From: Sporichthya polymorpha DSM 43042
Lineage (GTDB): Bacteria > Actinomycetota > Actinomycetes > Sporichthyales > Sporichthyaceae
Direction: 5' to 3'
Assembly: GCF_000384115.1 (NCBI RefSeq)
Contig: NZ_KB913029.1
Coordinates: forward strand, 117,039-181,038
Length of the DNA stretch: 64,000 nucleotides
Shown: positions 34,678 to 43,075 of the stretch, piece by piece
Position numbering within the stretch: position 1 is the first letter of the stretch
How the letters are laid out: each line of letters begins with the position of its first letter
The notes under the pieces: model-generated
The model's input: only the letters and a program-made list of their open reading frames with translations
The model's database searches: none
Told to the model about the DNA's origin: nothing
Made by a program: the position numbers and the translations under genes

Positions 34678-35628
34678 TCAGGCGAATTGGGGCAGCACCT
34701 TCGCGCCGAAGGCGTCGAGGAACGCGGCCTGGTCGCGGCCGACCTGGTGCAGGTAGACGCGCTCGACGCCGAGTTCGGCGCAGCCGGCGAGCACCTCGGC
34801 GTGCCGGCCGAGGTCGGACGAGAGCACGACGCTGTCGGTCAGGGCCGAGACGGGGATGTACTCGCTGGCGGCGTCGAACTGCGCGGGGAGTTCGAGTTCC
34901 TCGTTGAGGTTCGGCGGAAGCGCGTTGATGCGCCACTGGTCGAGGGCCTGCGCCTCGACCTCGTCCTGGGTCTCGGCCCAGGAGAGGTGGACCTGCACGT
35001 GCACCGGCTTGCCCGCGCCGCCGCCCTCGCGGAAGGCCTCGACGACCGTCGGCAGGTCCGGGCAGTGGACGGTGATGAGGCCGTCGGCCCACGCGCCGAC
35101 CTCGCGCGCGGTCGCGGGGCTGAGGGCCGCGGCGAACAGGTCGGGGGTGTGCGCGGGGCGGCTGTACAGCTGCGCGGCGCGGACGCGCACCAGGCCGTCG
35201 GCGTCGGCGGTCTCGCCGGCGAGGAGGCGCCGCAGGATGTCGGCGCACTCGCGGAGGCGGGCGTTGCGGACGGGCTTGCGCGGCCAGACGTCGCCGGTGA
35301 CGTGCTCGTTGAGCGCCTGCCCGGAGCCGAGCGCGACGGTGAGGCGACCGGGCCACATCTCGGCGACGGTCGCGATCGCCTGTGCGAGCACGACCGGGTG
35401 GTACCGCTGGCCCGGCGCGCTGACGACCCCGTAGGGCAATGAGGTCAGCGCCATCGCGGAGCCGAGCCAGCTCCACGCGAACCCCGACTGGCCCTGCCGT
35501 TCGCTGAACGGCGCCAGGTGGTCCGAGGAGTGGATCGCCCCGAACCCCGCCGCCTCCGCGTGCAACGCCAGGGCCAGCAGTTCCGACGGCGGGAACTGCT
35601 CGTGCGAGGCGTGGTAGCCGATGTCCAC
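34678..35628 (-). CDS. LLM-class flavin-dependent oxidoreductase (TIGR03885 type)
   Basis: 316 residues from GTG 35628. The opening MDIGYHASHEQFPPSELL, SSDHLAPFSERQGQSGFAWSW-type segment (SERQGQSGFAW), and VALGSGQALNEHVTG are diagnostic of the TIGR03885 branch, luciferase-like enzymes that probably use flavin rather than F420. Cytoplasmic barrel; substrate not known. Lies 27 bp downstream of the excalibur nuclease gene on the same strand and may be cotranscribed. Confidence 0.88.
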   Translation of the reverse strand: MDIGYHASHEQFPPSELLALALHAEAAGFGAIHSSDHLAPFSERQGQSGFAWSWLGSAMALTSLPYGVVSAPGQRYHPVVLAQAIATVAEMWPGRLTVALGSGQALNEHVTGDVWPRKPVRNARLRECADILRRLLAGETADADGLVRVRAAQLYSRPAHTPDLFAAALSPATAREVGAWADGLITVHCPDLPTVVEAFREGGGAGKPVHVQVHLSWAETQDEVEAQALDQWRINALPPNLNEELELPAQFDAASEYIPVSALTDSVVLSSDLGRHAEVLAGCAELGVERVYLHQVGRDQAAFLDAFGAKVLPQFA

Positions 35629-35655
35629 CGGGTCCCCCTACCCGCGGGGGAGCAG

Positions 35656-36555
35656 TTACTCGCAGACGATCCCGTCGCTGTCGGCGTCGCGGTACCAGTC
35701 GTACTCGGGGTCCGTGCCCCGGTAGTACGGGCCGTACCCGGCGCGCTTGGCGTCGGTGCAGTACGAGAACCGGGGGTCGAGCTTGCCGCTCGAACCGCCG
35801 CCGCCGCCCGAACCGCCGGAGCCGCCGCTGCCCCCACTGCTCGAGCCCGTCGAGATCTTCGCCTTGCTGACCTTGATCGTCACGTTCTTGCAGTCACCGG
35901 CGACGCGGCGCAGCGCGTTCTTCTCGGTGCGGTCGACCTTGAGCGACCAGCGGATCTTCACCGCGACCCACTCGCTGACGTAGCGGCAGCGGTTCTTGGC
36001 CGGCAGCCACTCGGCCGGGTCGCGGTCGCCCTTGGACTGGTTGACGCGGTCGGTGACGGCGACGAGCGTGCGCTTGTCGCCGAGGTCGTTGGCGTAGGCC
36101 TTGCGGGTCGCGGCGTTCCACTTCTTCGCACCCGAGTCCCAGGCCTCGGCGAGCGGGACCAGGTGGTCGATGTCGACCGCGTCCGCGCTGGTCCAGGTCT
36201 TGCCGTCGAAGTAGGACTTCCACTTGCCGCTGACGACGGTGCAGGAGCCGGTGACCTTCTTCGCCGACTCCAGCCGCAGCACCTCGGAGCGGGTGTCCTG
36301 GCAGTCGCGGTCGGCGTCGGTCCAGTGGGAGAACTTCGACCGCGCGTACCCGGAGCGGGTCTCGGTCGCGACCGGCAGACCGCTGATCGCCTTCGTCAGC
36401 TTGACCGACACCTTCTGCACGGCCGTCGTCGTGACGGGCTGCGCGGACGCGGCCTCCGCCGGCGCCCCCAGCAGCAGCGTGCCGCTTGCGATCAGCGTTG
36501 CGGTGAACGTGCCGGCGACAGCACGGCGTGCAGCAGCACGACGAACACAGAGCAT
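35656..36555 (-). CDS. Secreted DUF1524 HNH nuclease with excalibur domain
   Basis: 299 residues. A signal peptide (about residues 1-36, ending AEAAS) is followed by the nuclease domain: DIDHLVPLAEAWDSGA is the HNH motif and TLVAVTDRVNQSKGDRDP its metal-binding part. A Gly/Ser linker leads to a C-terminal excalibur calcium-binding domain (YCTDAKRAGYGPYYRGTDP, then RDADSDGIVCE). The combination is that of actinobacterial extracellular DNases. Related to the product at 32580, with which it flanks the serpin gene. Confidence 0.92.
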   Translation of the reverse strand: MLCVRRAAARRAVAGTFTATLIASGTLLLGAPAEAASAQPVTTTAVQKVSVKLTKAISGLPVATETRSGYARSKFSHWTDADRDCQDTRSEVLRLESAKKVTGSCTVVSGKWKSYFDGKTWTSADAVDIDHLVPLAEAWDSGAKKWNAATRKAYANDLGDKRTLVAVTDRVNQSKGDRDPAEWLPAKNRCRYVSEWVAVKIRWSLKVDRTEKNALRRVAGDCKNVTIKVSKAKISTGSSSGGSGGSGGSGGGGGSSGKLDPRFSYCTDAKRAGYGPYYRGTDPEYDWYRDADSDGIVCE

Positions 36556-36727
36556 GAAGTCCCCACCCAGAACGGGCGCGCCTCCCCTGGGCGCGCTCGT
36601 TCTTCAGGGTCGGTGGGGACCGCGGCACGGTGAGTCCACCGAACCGGCGGAGCCGCTCGCCCGTTCCGGCGGACTTTCCTGGGCCGAACGGCCGACGTCC
36701 TCGCTGCGAGATGCTCCGTGGAGCCAC

Positions 36728-36794
36728 TGGACGAGTTGCAACACGAGATCACTCGTGAGGCGGCCGGATCGCCTCAGCTGTTGCAACTCGTCCA
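36728..36794. repeat. Long-armed inverted repeat
   Basis: TGGACGAGTTGCAACA (36728-36743) and its exact complement (36779-36794) enclose an inner GAGGCG/CGCCTC stem and a CGAG/CTCG stem. It lies in the 260-bp gap between the excalibur nuclease start and the small zinc-type protein gene. The 16-bp arms could form a cruciform, a terminator for upstream-strand transcripts or a binding site. Confidence 0.7.
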
Positions 36795-36815
36795 CTCAGT
36801 GCATGGACGCGACGG

Positions 36816-36995
36816 TCAGGACCGGTTGTAGGTCCACGGGGGCGCGTCCGGACCCACCGGGCAGGTGCAGCCACGCTCCAAGCCCGCAGACTCCGTCGCG
36901 CGGCAGTAGCGAGCCGCGATCTGGTCGTGCTCGTCCTCGGCGTGACCGCAGTGGCACAGCTCGGTCGCCGGGGACGCGCTCACCGAGGTGATCAT
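36816..36995 (-). CDS. Small cysteine/histidine-rich protein
   Basis: 59 residues from ATG 36995 after GAAGGGAG. CHCGHAEDEHD, then RYCRAT and RGCTCP, give four or five Cys and three His spaced as in a small zinc-binding knuckle. Proteins of this form are common in actinophages and mobile DNA. It lies just outside the putative left end of the integrative element, next to the tRNA fragment. Confidence 0.65.
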   Translation of the reverse strand: MITSVSASPATELCHCGHAEDEHDQIAARYCRATESAGLERGCTCPVGPDAPPWTYNRS

Positions 36996-37102
36996 GTGCG
37001 CTCCCTTCCCCTGGACTGCGCGAGGGGAGGTACAGGTGCACCGCCCCTGTCCTTGCACCATACGTGGCTTTCGCAGTTCCGGGGCGATCGGCGACTCGCG
37101 CG

Positions 37103-37141
37103 CAGAACGCACTGCCCAGAACAGAACGCAGTGCCCAGGAC
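37103..37141. repeat. Imperfect 19-bp tandem repeat abutting the tRNA fragment
   Basis: CAGAACGCAcTGCCCAGaAC at 37103-37122 is repeated at 37122-37141 with two differences. The second copy contains the 3' end of the tRNA fragment, so the tandem may reflect repeated recombination or slippage at an attachment site. Confidence 0.55.
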
Positions 37142-37188
37142 GGGACTCGAACCCGTACGACCTTGCGGTCAGCGAGGTTTAAGGTCGC
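37132..37188 (-). other. 3' half of a tRNA-Leu (UAA-like), probable att site
   Basis: On the minus strand the T arm (ACGGG-TTCGAGT-CCCGT), a long variable arm (GACC-GCAA-GGTC), the 3' acceptor strand CCTGGGC plus A, and an anticodon-loop-like CTTAAAC can be read, but the 5' acceptor partner GCCCAGG and a D arm are missing upstream. It is therefore not a working tRNA. A 3' tRNA half at the edge of an integrase-bearing segment is what tRNA-targeted integration leaves behind. The intact tRNA is not seen in the window. Confidence 0.6.
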
Positions 37189-37275
37189 CGATTCCGGTTC
37201 GTGACGGTCCATCGACGTCCGTCTTGCAGATCGGGCCATCATCCGGACGCGGACGTACATGTGCGGACCCAGACG

Positions 37276-37298
37276 AATTGCTACTGGAATTGCTACTG
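37276..37298. repeat. Left pair of arm-type-like repeats
   Basis: AATTGCTACTG occurs at 37276-37286 and 37288-37298, period 12. A similar pair with the same TGCTAC core and the same period lies past the integrase gene at 44319-44340. Confidence 0.55.
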
Positions 37299-37493
37299 AG
37301 AGAACGCACTGAGCTTGGCGGCGGGTGGGACTCCGATCGAGCGCGGCACTTCACACAGGACCCGCAGTTGAAGGTTACGCCGTACCACGGCGGACCGCTC
37401 GATGCATCCCATGGATCTGGCGGTGACCGCCCAAACCCCGAAGGAGTAAACAGGCCGCGCGGAGGGATCAAACGACCGGCCCTCATGTCAGAT

Positions 37494-39161
37494 TCAGAGC
37501 GGAGCACATCCCGCCGCAGGGGTTGTCACGGCTTCGCAGGCCTCCACGAGGGGCCGCCAGAGGGGATGCACGTCGCCGGGAACGACGATATACGCCCGCT
37601 TCCGGGCTCGCGTGAGGACGACGTACAGGAGTCTGGAGAGCGTCGGATAGGGAGCGGGCTCTCGGCCGTGGTACTCGTCAGGCTGGAGCAGCAAAACTGT
37701 CGCGTCCGCCTCACGGCCCTTGGTCTGGTGGAGATTCATCACCTGCACCGGGTGCGGACGCACCCCGGTGTCGCCGAGCAGGGCGTTATGGCGGGCCCGT
37801 TGAAGGTGTTCTTCGACGTTGGCGAGCGGCTGCCCTTGCGCCAGCAATCGCACAGCCCCCCGCGTCTGCCGCGCGGCCTCGCTCCAGGTGCGCTGGCCGC
37901 GATGGGTGCCCAACCGGGTGTAGGCCTCGGCGATCACCTCGCCGAGACGATCGACATCGAGTGGCGCTCCCGCCGTCGTGAGGTCCCCGGCCACGCACTT
38001 GAGTGCTCGTTCGAACGCCGGGTTCGACCGGTCGAGGACCTGCTGAGGTAGCGCAACTGTCCCGCGATAGTTCGATGCGATGAAGACCGCGAGAGCGGCT
38101 CGGCCTCCGGGGCTCCCATCGAGGGCGTAGCGCAGCATCGCGAACTGCGCGTTCAGCGCCTCACCGTAGGACTCCGACAGGCCAACCTGTTCGTGTCGCA
38201 GATTCGCGGCACTCAACGCGTCCGAGAGTTCTGTGGCTGCCACGTTCGTATGGGTGAAGACGCTGACGGAGTGGCCGGCGCCCCGTTCCTGTTGGACGAT
38301 TTCGAGGACCCGAGCGACCCGGCCCTCATCGCTCGTTCGGTCCACGACCAGGCGCCCGCCCGCCACTGCGGCGGCTAGGGCCGGGTCGGTAAATCGTCGC
38401 GCTCGGGCAGCGTCGGCGGCCGCTGGCAGGACCCCGGACGGGTCGCGGTGACTGGCCGCCGGCAGATCGATCCTCAGCGCCCCCGGCAGCGCCAAGGCCT
38501 GCGCGATGCGTGCCTCGGGGTCAATCTTCTTCAGTTCGGCGTAGATGCATTGGTTCAGGTCGCCCAGAAGGATGCGACGCGCTCGTGGGGCGACGGTCTG
38601 CAGGAAGTGCCACTCTTCGTCGTCGGTGTCCTGGAATTCGTCGCAGATCACTAGGGAGTATCGGCGGGCGTAGTGGGCGGCGACGGTCGGATTCGCGAGG
38701 ATGACGTGCGCGGCGGGAATCAGGTCGTCGTAGCGCATGCCGGCGGACGTTCCGAGGACCTTGCGCTCGGTCTCCGATGCGATGCGCAGGGGTGACGGGT
38801 ATCCGTAGCTGGCGCCGAAGTCGCTGACGATCCGCCAGGCGAGGCCGTCGAAGGTCAGCACGTCGATCCGGTCCATCAGCGGTCCGAGCACGTCGGCGGC
38901 TCGGTCGATGATCTGGGCGACTGCGGTTCGGGAGAATGACAGGAATAGGGCGCGCGCTCGCGGTGGGAGCCGGGCGACGTTACCGGCGAGGGTCATGTCG
39001 CGCCGTTGTTGCTCTCGGGCGGCGTCGGCCGCGCGGAGGTGAGAGGCACAAGCGGCCGCCGCGGTGGTTGTTTTCCCGGTTCCGGCGCCGCCCAGCACGA
39101 TGGCCACTGGCGCGCCGGTCGTGATGACGTCGACTTGGGTGCCGACCGGAACGTACGTCAC
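37494..39161 (-). CDS. GajB-like UvrD/Rep superfamily 1 helicase
   Basis: 555 residues. Walker A GGAGTGKT (24-31), motif II DEFQDT (174-179), motif III GDLNQCIYA, motif V LHQTKGREADATVLL and motif VI LYVVLTRARKR are all intact, so it should be an active ATPase. Its start overlaps the stop of the OLD-type nuclease gene by ATGA. A UvrD-like protein paired with an OLD nuclease is the arrangement of Gabija phage defence, in which GajB is thought to respond to DNA termini or phage replication. GC3 is lower than in the flanking chromosome, in line with transfer. Confidence 0.85.
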   Translation of the reverse strand: MTYVPVGTQVDVITTGAPVAIVLGGAGTGKTTTAAAACASHLRAADAAREQQRRDMTLAGNVARLPPRARALFLSFSRTAVAQIIDRAADVLGPLMDRIDVLTFDGLAWRIVSDFGASYGYPSPLRIASETERKVLGTSAGMRYDDLIPAAHVILANPTVAAHYARRYSLVICDEFQDTDDEEWHFLQTVAPRARRILLGDLNQCIYAELKKIDPEARIAQALALPGALRIDLPAASHRDPSGVLPAAADAARARRFTDPALAAAVAGGRLVVDRTSDEGRVARVLEIVQQERGAGHSVSVFTHTNVAATELSDALSAANLRHEQVGLSESYGEALNAQFAMLRYALDGSPGGRAALAVFIASNYRGTVALPQQVLDRSNPAFERALKCVAGDLTTAGAPLDVDRLGEVIAEAYTRLGTHRGQRTWSEAARQTRGAVRLLAQGQPLANVEEHLQRARHNALLGDTGVRPHPVQVMNLHQTKGREADATVLLLQPDEYHGREPAPYPTLSRLLYVVLTRARKRAYIVVPGDVHPLWRPLVEACEAVTTPAAGCAPL

Positions 39162-41236
39162 GGTCCGCCCACGGGAGCAGGTGAGCTCGGCGGCGGGGGT
39201 ACCAGTTGGATCGTCTTGGGCGAGGCGTTTGCGTTCGCGGGTTTGGCGGCCACCGCTACGACAGTCAGCGCAGTGTCGAGGACGGGCGGCAACGAACCGT
39301 GCTCCTCCACGATGACCTCGAGGAGCTGCTCGTGCATTGCCTTCTTATGCAGGGTCTGAATGAGCGCTTTCTGGACCTCGAGGTCAGCCTTGCCGACAGC
39401 CGGGTCGTCTATGCCGTAGGCGGGAAGGATTGCGGCGGCCTTGCGCAGGACTGGGACGGGCATGCCTGCAAGAAGGGCCGCCTCGATCGCCATCGTCTCC
39501 GGCAGACGAACCACGCGGTCGCACGCTGCCTCGATCTCGGCTAGGGCCCCGCCAATTTTCTTGGCGGGATCACCGTCGACGAGGGCGATCACGCGAAAAC
39601 CCAGACTACGGGCGAGTTGGGCGACGCGGGGAACTTGGCCGGCGCCGCCGCCTGTCCCCGTGTCTGCCGAGATCAACCGGACGCCCGACGCCGACAGCGG
39701 TGCTTTCTTCGCGGCGCGGTAGCGGTCCGCGCATGCGTAGACGGTGAGGTCGTGCGGGCCCTCGGCAATCACGACAACCGGTGCCGTAACCGCGGGAAGG
39801 AGCTGTGCGTGCAGTAGCCGACGCAGTGCCACTTCCTTCTTGTCCGTCGGCTCCGGAACCAGATGGTGGGTGCGGCCCGCCGAGCTTCGGCTTAGACGTA
39901 CCAGCTCGCCTGGCGCGAAGGCCCGGGCCACCTCGGGCCGGCGCGTCGTCAACCACACCTGGCCCGATCCTGCCCGCAATACCGCCGCGAGATGCTCGGC
40001 TGTGGCGGCGTCCAGCCCATCACCGAAGTCGTCACCAAGAACAACCGCTCCCTCCACCGATGCTGCGAGTAGAAGCGCTTCAGCGGCGGCAAGTACGGCT
40101 GCTGCGGTGGACCCGTGGCTCGACAGCGTCAGGAGACCTGCGTCGTCGAGATCGAGCGCGGGCTGCACCGCACGCAGCAGCGCCGAGAGGGACCCATCCT
40201 CCGGCCGGAATCGAACCGTTGCCGCGGTCGGCGGTACATCGGCAAGGTGGCCGCTCAATCCGCCTGATGTCAGGACCGCGTCAACGGTTCCCGCAATCGT
40301 CGGGTCGGCCGACAGATTGTCTGTGGCCGAGGCCACCGCCTCGCTCAGCGCGCGGAACGCGGCCGACGCAGCAGCGGCGTCCCGGTCAGCAATAAGTCGG
40401 CGCAGTACGCCATCCGCTCGCAACTGGAGCGGCCGTGCCGAGTTCAGAACCACCACGGGTAATGCCCGTCGCACCGCGGCGGGAACGCGCGAGTATCGGT
40501 CCGCTGCCGGACTGCTACGCACTGGGAAGAACACGACCTGGTCAAGTGCGTCGGCCTGCGGGTCATAGCTCACGCGGTAGGCCAGCCTTACGCCCAGTGT
40601 TGCGTCAGGAGCCGCGTTTCCGGAGACGTCCACCTGCCCATCAGCGTCGAGAGGTTCCAGGAACCCGTCACACAACTGGGCCAGTTCAAAGTCGAGATCG
40701 ACCAGAGTCACCTCTACCTCGGCGTACGGGGCGACTGTGACGGTCTCCACGACAGCGCCGACATCGGCGTCACCGCCGTCATCGTCGATCTGCTCGTCAT
40801 CGGAGGCGGCCACGAAATCCGTCAGCGCGGCATCTTCGTCCTCAACCTCCGGAGACGGCTCAACCTCACCGGCAGCAGTCGGCATCCGCTTCTGGCGAAC
40901 GTCCGCCAACGAAGGCTGCGCTCGAAGCGAGGCAGGATCGAGCAATCGAGTCAATGCGACGATCACATCGGTGCGTCCGGCACGCGGGACCCCGGCCAAC
41001 AGCACGTGACCGCGCGGCCGAAGATCGAGCGTCGACCAACCACGGAAGTCGTGCAGGCGAAGGCGCGAAACTCGCACCAGATCCTCCCCCAGCATCGGTG
41101 TCATTTGCTCGAGCGGGATGCTCCATGGCCGCACCTCGCTTCCGGCAGGATTCCACTCTCGCGTGACAGCTTGCCAGCGCGGCAGGCGGATCACGAGCCT
41201 CCGCTGGTCGCGTGGGAATCGAGTCTCAGAGCCCAC
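39158..41236 (-). CDS. GajA-like OLD-family ATPase/TOPRIM nuclease
   Basis: 692 residues from GTG 41236; ATG 41104 would give 648 and keep all domains, as neither start has a good ribosome site. The ATPase half has FRGWSTLDLRP, a Walker A GVPRAGRT (82-89) in which Arg replaces the usual Lys, an acidic insert (124-162), signature LSSHGS (371-376) and Walker B VVLGDDFG (398-405). The TOPRIM half has AEGPHD (491-496) and LVDGDPA (552-558), the metal-binding E and DxD. Paired with the UvrD-like gene it is Gabija-like; the altered Walker A is unusual. Confidence 0.82.
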   Translation of the reverse strand: MGSETRFPRDQRRLVIRLPRWQAVTREWNPAGSEVRPWSIPLEQMTPMLGEDLVRVSRLRLHDFRGWSTLDLRPRGHVLLAGVPRAGRTDVIVALTRLLDPASLRAQPSLADVRQKRMPTAAGEVEPSPEVEDEDAALTDFVAASDDEQIDDDGGDADVGAVVETVTVAPYAEVEVTLVDLDFELAQLCDGFLEPLDADGQVDVSGNAAPDATLGVRLAYRVSYDPQADALDQVVFFPVRSSPAADRYSRVPAAVRRALPVVVLNSARPLQLRADGVLRRLIADRDAAAASAAFRALSEAVASATDNLSADPTIAGTVDAVLTSGGLSGHLADVPPTAATVRFRPEDGSLSALLRAVQPALDLDDAGLLTLSSHGSTAAAVLAAAEALLLAASVEGAVVLGDDFGDGLDAATAEHLAAVLRAGSGQVWLTTRRPEVARAFAPGELVRLSRSSAGRTHHLVPEPTDKKEVALRRLLHAQLLPAVTAPVVVIAEGPHDLTVYACADRYRAAKKAPLSASGVRLISADTGTGGGAGQVPRVAQLARSLGFRVIALVDGDPAKKIGGALAEIEAACDRVVRLPETMAIEAALLAGMPVPVLRKAAAILPAYGIDDPAVGKADLEVQKALIQTLHKKAMHEQLLEVIVEEHGSLPPVLDTALTVVAVAAKPANANASPKTIQLVPPPPSSPAPVGGP

Positions 41237-41551
41237 TGATTCAGCAGAGGTCCCCCGGGTGAATCGTGAACCACAATCTCGAAGCCGCCCGAAGCCCTGC
41301 TACAAGCCGATAACGCTCTCAAGACGACGAGGTTCGTCCTCGCGAACCTGGAGGGCCTTGACGGATGACCCCGCCATAAGTGCGCGGAACGAGAGTCTCC
41401 GGGACGGGGCGGATGCCGGACTAGACGTCGGTTCTGACAGTGTGTCAGACCAATCGACCTCTGGGTCGTGAGCTGAGATCTGGGCCCTCATCGCGCACAC
41501 AGTGCAGCATGAGATCAGCCCATTTCCGCAGGTCAGGACGGCTGAGTCCCC

Positions 41552-42963
41552 GGGAGTGGTGTAACTCCGGCCCCTGGTCGTGACCGTGTTCGTGTCGGTC
41601 ACCGACGTTGAAGGGCCACCGCGTGAGGCTCTGTGAGAACCGACCAAAGTCACTCACGGAACGGACTCACACGATGGCCCTAGACGATTCTGCCCTGCTC
41701 GAAATGATCGAGATGCTCCGCACCGCCGACGGCGGTGAGCTCATGCGCCGCCTGCTCGGTGGGGTCCTGCAGGCGGTGGTCGATGCCGAGGCGAGCGAGC
41801 ACATCGGCGCCGGTCTGCACGAACGCACGCCCGAGCGGGTCACCCAGCGCAACGGGACCCGGGACAAGCTGGTGACCACGACCGCGGGGGACCTGACGGT
41901 GAAGATCCCCAAGCTGCGCTCCGGGTCGTTCTTCCCGGCGCTGCTCTGCCCGCGCCGGCGCATCGACGTCGCCCTGCACGCGGTGGTGATGCAGGCCTAC
42001 GTCGAGGGCGTGTCCACCCGCCGCGTCGATGACCTGGTCATCGCGATGGGCGGGACCGGGATCAGCAAGAGCGAGGTATCCCGGATCTGCGCCCAGCTCG
42101 ATGCCGAGGTCGCGATCTGGCGCACCCGGACCCTGGACCACATCGCCTTCCCCTACGTCTTCCTCGACGCCACCTACTGCAAGGTCCGCCTGAACGGGCG
42201 CGTGGTCTCCCAGGCCGTCGTGATCGCCACCGGCGTCAGCGCCGACGGGCGCAGAGAAGTCCTCGGCTGCGCGACCGGGGACAGCGAGACCGAGGCGTTC
42301 TGGAAGGCGTTCCTGCGCGAGCTGCGCGAACGCAACCTCGGCGGGGTCCAGCTGGTCATCAGCGACGCCCACGCTGGCTTGGTCAACGCCGTCGGGGCCG
42401 TGCTGCAGGGCGCGAGTTGGCAACGATGCCGGGTGCACTTCATGCGCAACGTGCTAGCCAAAGTGACCAAGGGACACTCCGAGATGGTCGCCGCGACCAT
42501 CCGCACGATCTTCGCCCAACCCGGCCCGGACGAGGTCCGCGCCCAGGTCGATCTGGTCGCCGACATGCTCACCGGGCAGTTCCCCGAGGTCGCCGCGATG
42601 CTGCTCGAGGCCAAGGCCGACCTGACCGCGTTCGCCGATTTCCCCCAAAGCCACCGGGCGAAAATCTGGTCCACGAACCCGCTCGAACGCCTCAACCGCG
42701 AGGTCAAACGGCGCACCGACGTCGTCGGCATCTTCCCCAATCCTGCCGCCCTGCTCCGCCTCTCCAGCTGCGTGCTGATCGAGGCCCACGACGAATGGCA
42801 GGACAGCGACCGCCGCTACCTCTCCGACGAATCCATGGCCCTGCTCAACCCGCCCGCACCGACCGCACTCAAGCCCCGCAGGACGACCGCAAGGAAGGCG
42901 ATTACCGCTACGGCATAGTTGCTCTCACTCGCAGAGCACCACGCGACGAGTTACACCACTCCC
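41552..42963 (+). mobile_element. IS256-family insertion sequence
   Basis: Terminal inverted repeats GGGAGTGGTGTAACTC (41552-41567) and its complement at 42948-42963 bound a 1412-bp element with one transposase. Bases outside both ends do not give an 8-9 bp target duplication. It sits between the GajA-like gene and the integrase gene; the 315 bp between 41237 and 41551 hold no gene, only a small dyad TCTGACA-GTG-TGTCAGA at 41433-41449. Confidence 0.85.
41674..42918 (+). CDS. IS256-family transposase
   Basis: 414 residues from ATG 41674. The DDE triad is visible as VFLDATYCK, LVISDAHAG and STNPLERLNRE, the last being the family signature. Full length and no frameshift, so it may be active. 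It opens MALDDSALLEMIEML with the N-terminal helical DNA-binding part and carries an HxxC-like CRVHFMRN. Inserted inside the integrative element, which it did not build. Confidence 0.93.
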   Translation: MALDDSALLEMIEMLRTADGGELMRRLLGGVLQAVVDAEASEHIGAGLHERTPERVTQRNGTRDKLVTTTAGDLTVKIPKLRSGSFFPALLCPRRRIDVALHAVVMQAYVEGVSTRRVDDLVIAMGGTGISKSEVSRICAQLDAEVAIWRTRTLDHIAFPYVFLDATYCKVRLNGRVVSQAVVIATGVSADGRREVLGCATGDSETEAFWKAFLRELRERNLGGVQLVISDAHAGLVNAVGAVLQGASWQRCRVHFMRNVLAKVTKGHSEMVAATIRTIFAQPGPDEVRAQVDLVADMLTGQFPEVAAMLLEAKADLTAFADFPQSHRAKIWSTNPLERLNREVKRRTDVVGIFPNPAALLRLSSCVLIEAHDEWQDSDRRYLSDESMALLNPPAPTALKPRRTTARKAITATA

Positions 42964-43075
42964 CGGGGCACGACCGGTCAGGACTTTGGAACACGTCCGC
43001 ACAGGTCCACGTAGATCCCCTTGCGTCCAAAGAAGTTCGCGAACATTCTGCGAACATGGAGCCGCAGGAGACGCC

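Noticed and set aside
37132..37215. A complete tRNA-Leu gene
   Set aside because: The 3' half folds well, but no 5' acceptor strand or D arm is found upstream, and the anticodon stem has a C-C mismatch.
43039..43057. LexA/SOS box before the integrase (GTTCGCGAAC-like sequence)
   Set aside because: The two GCGAACAT units are direct repeats and do not fit the CGAAC-N4-GTTCG spacing.
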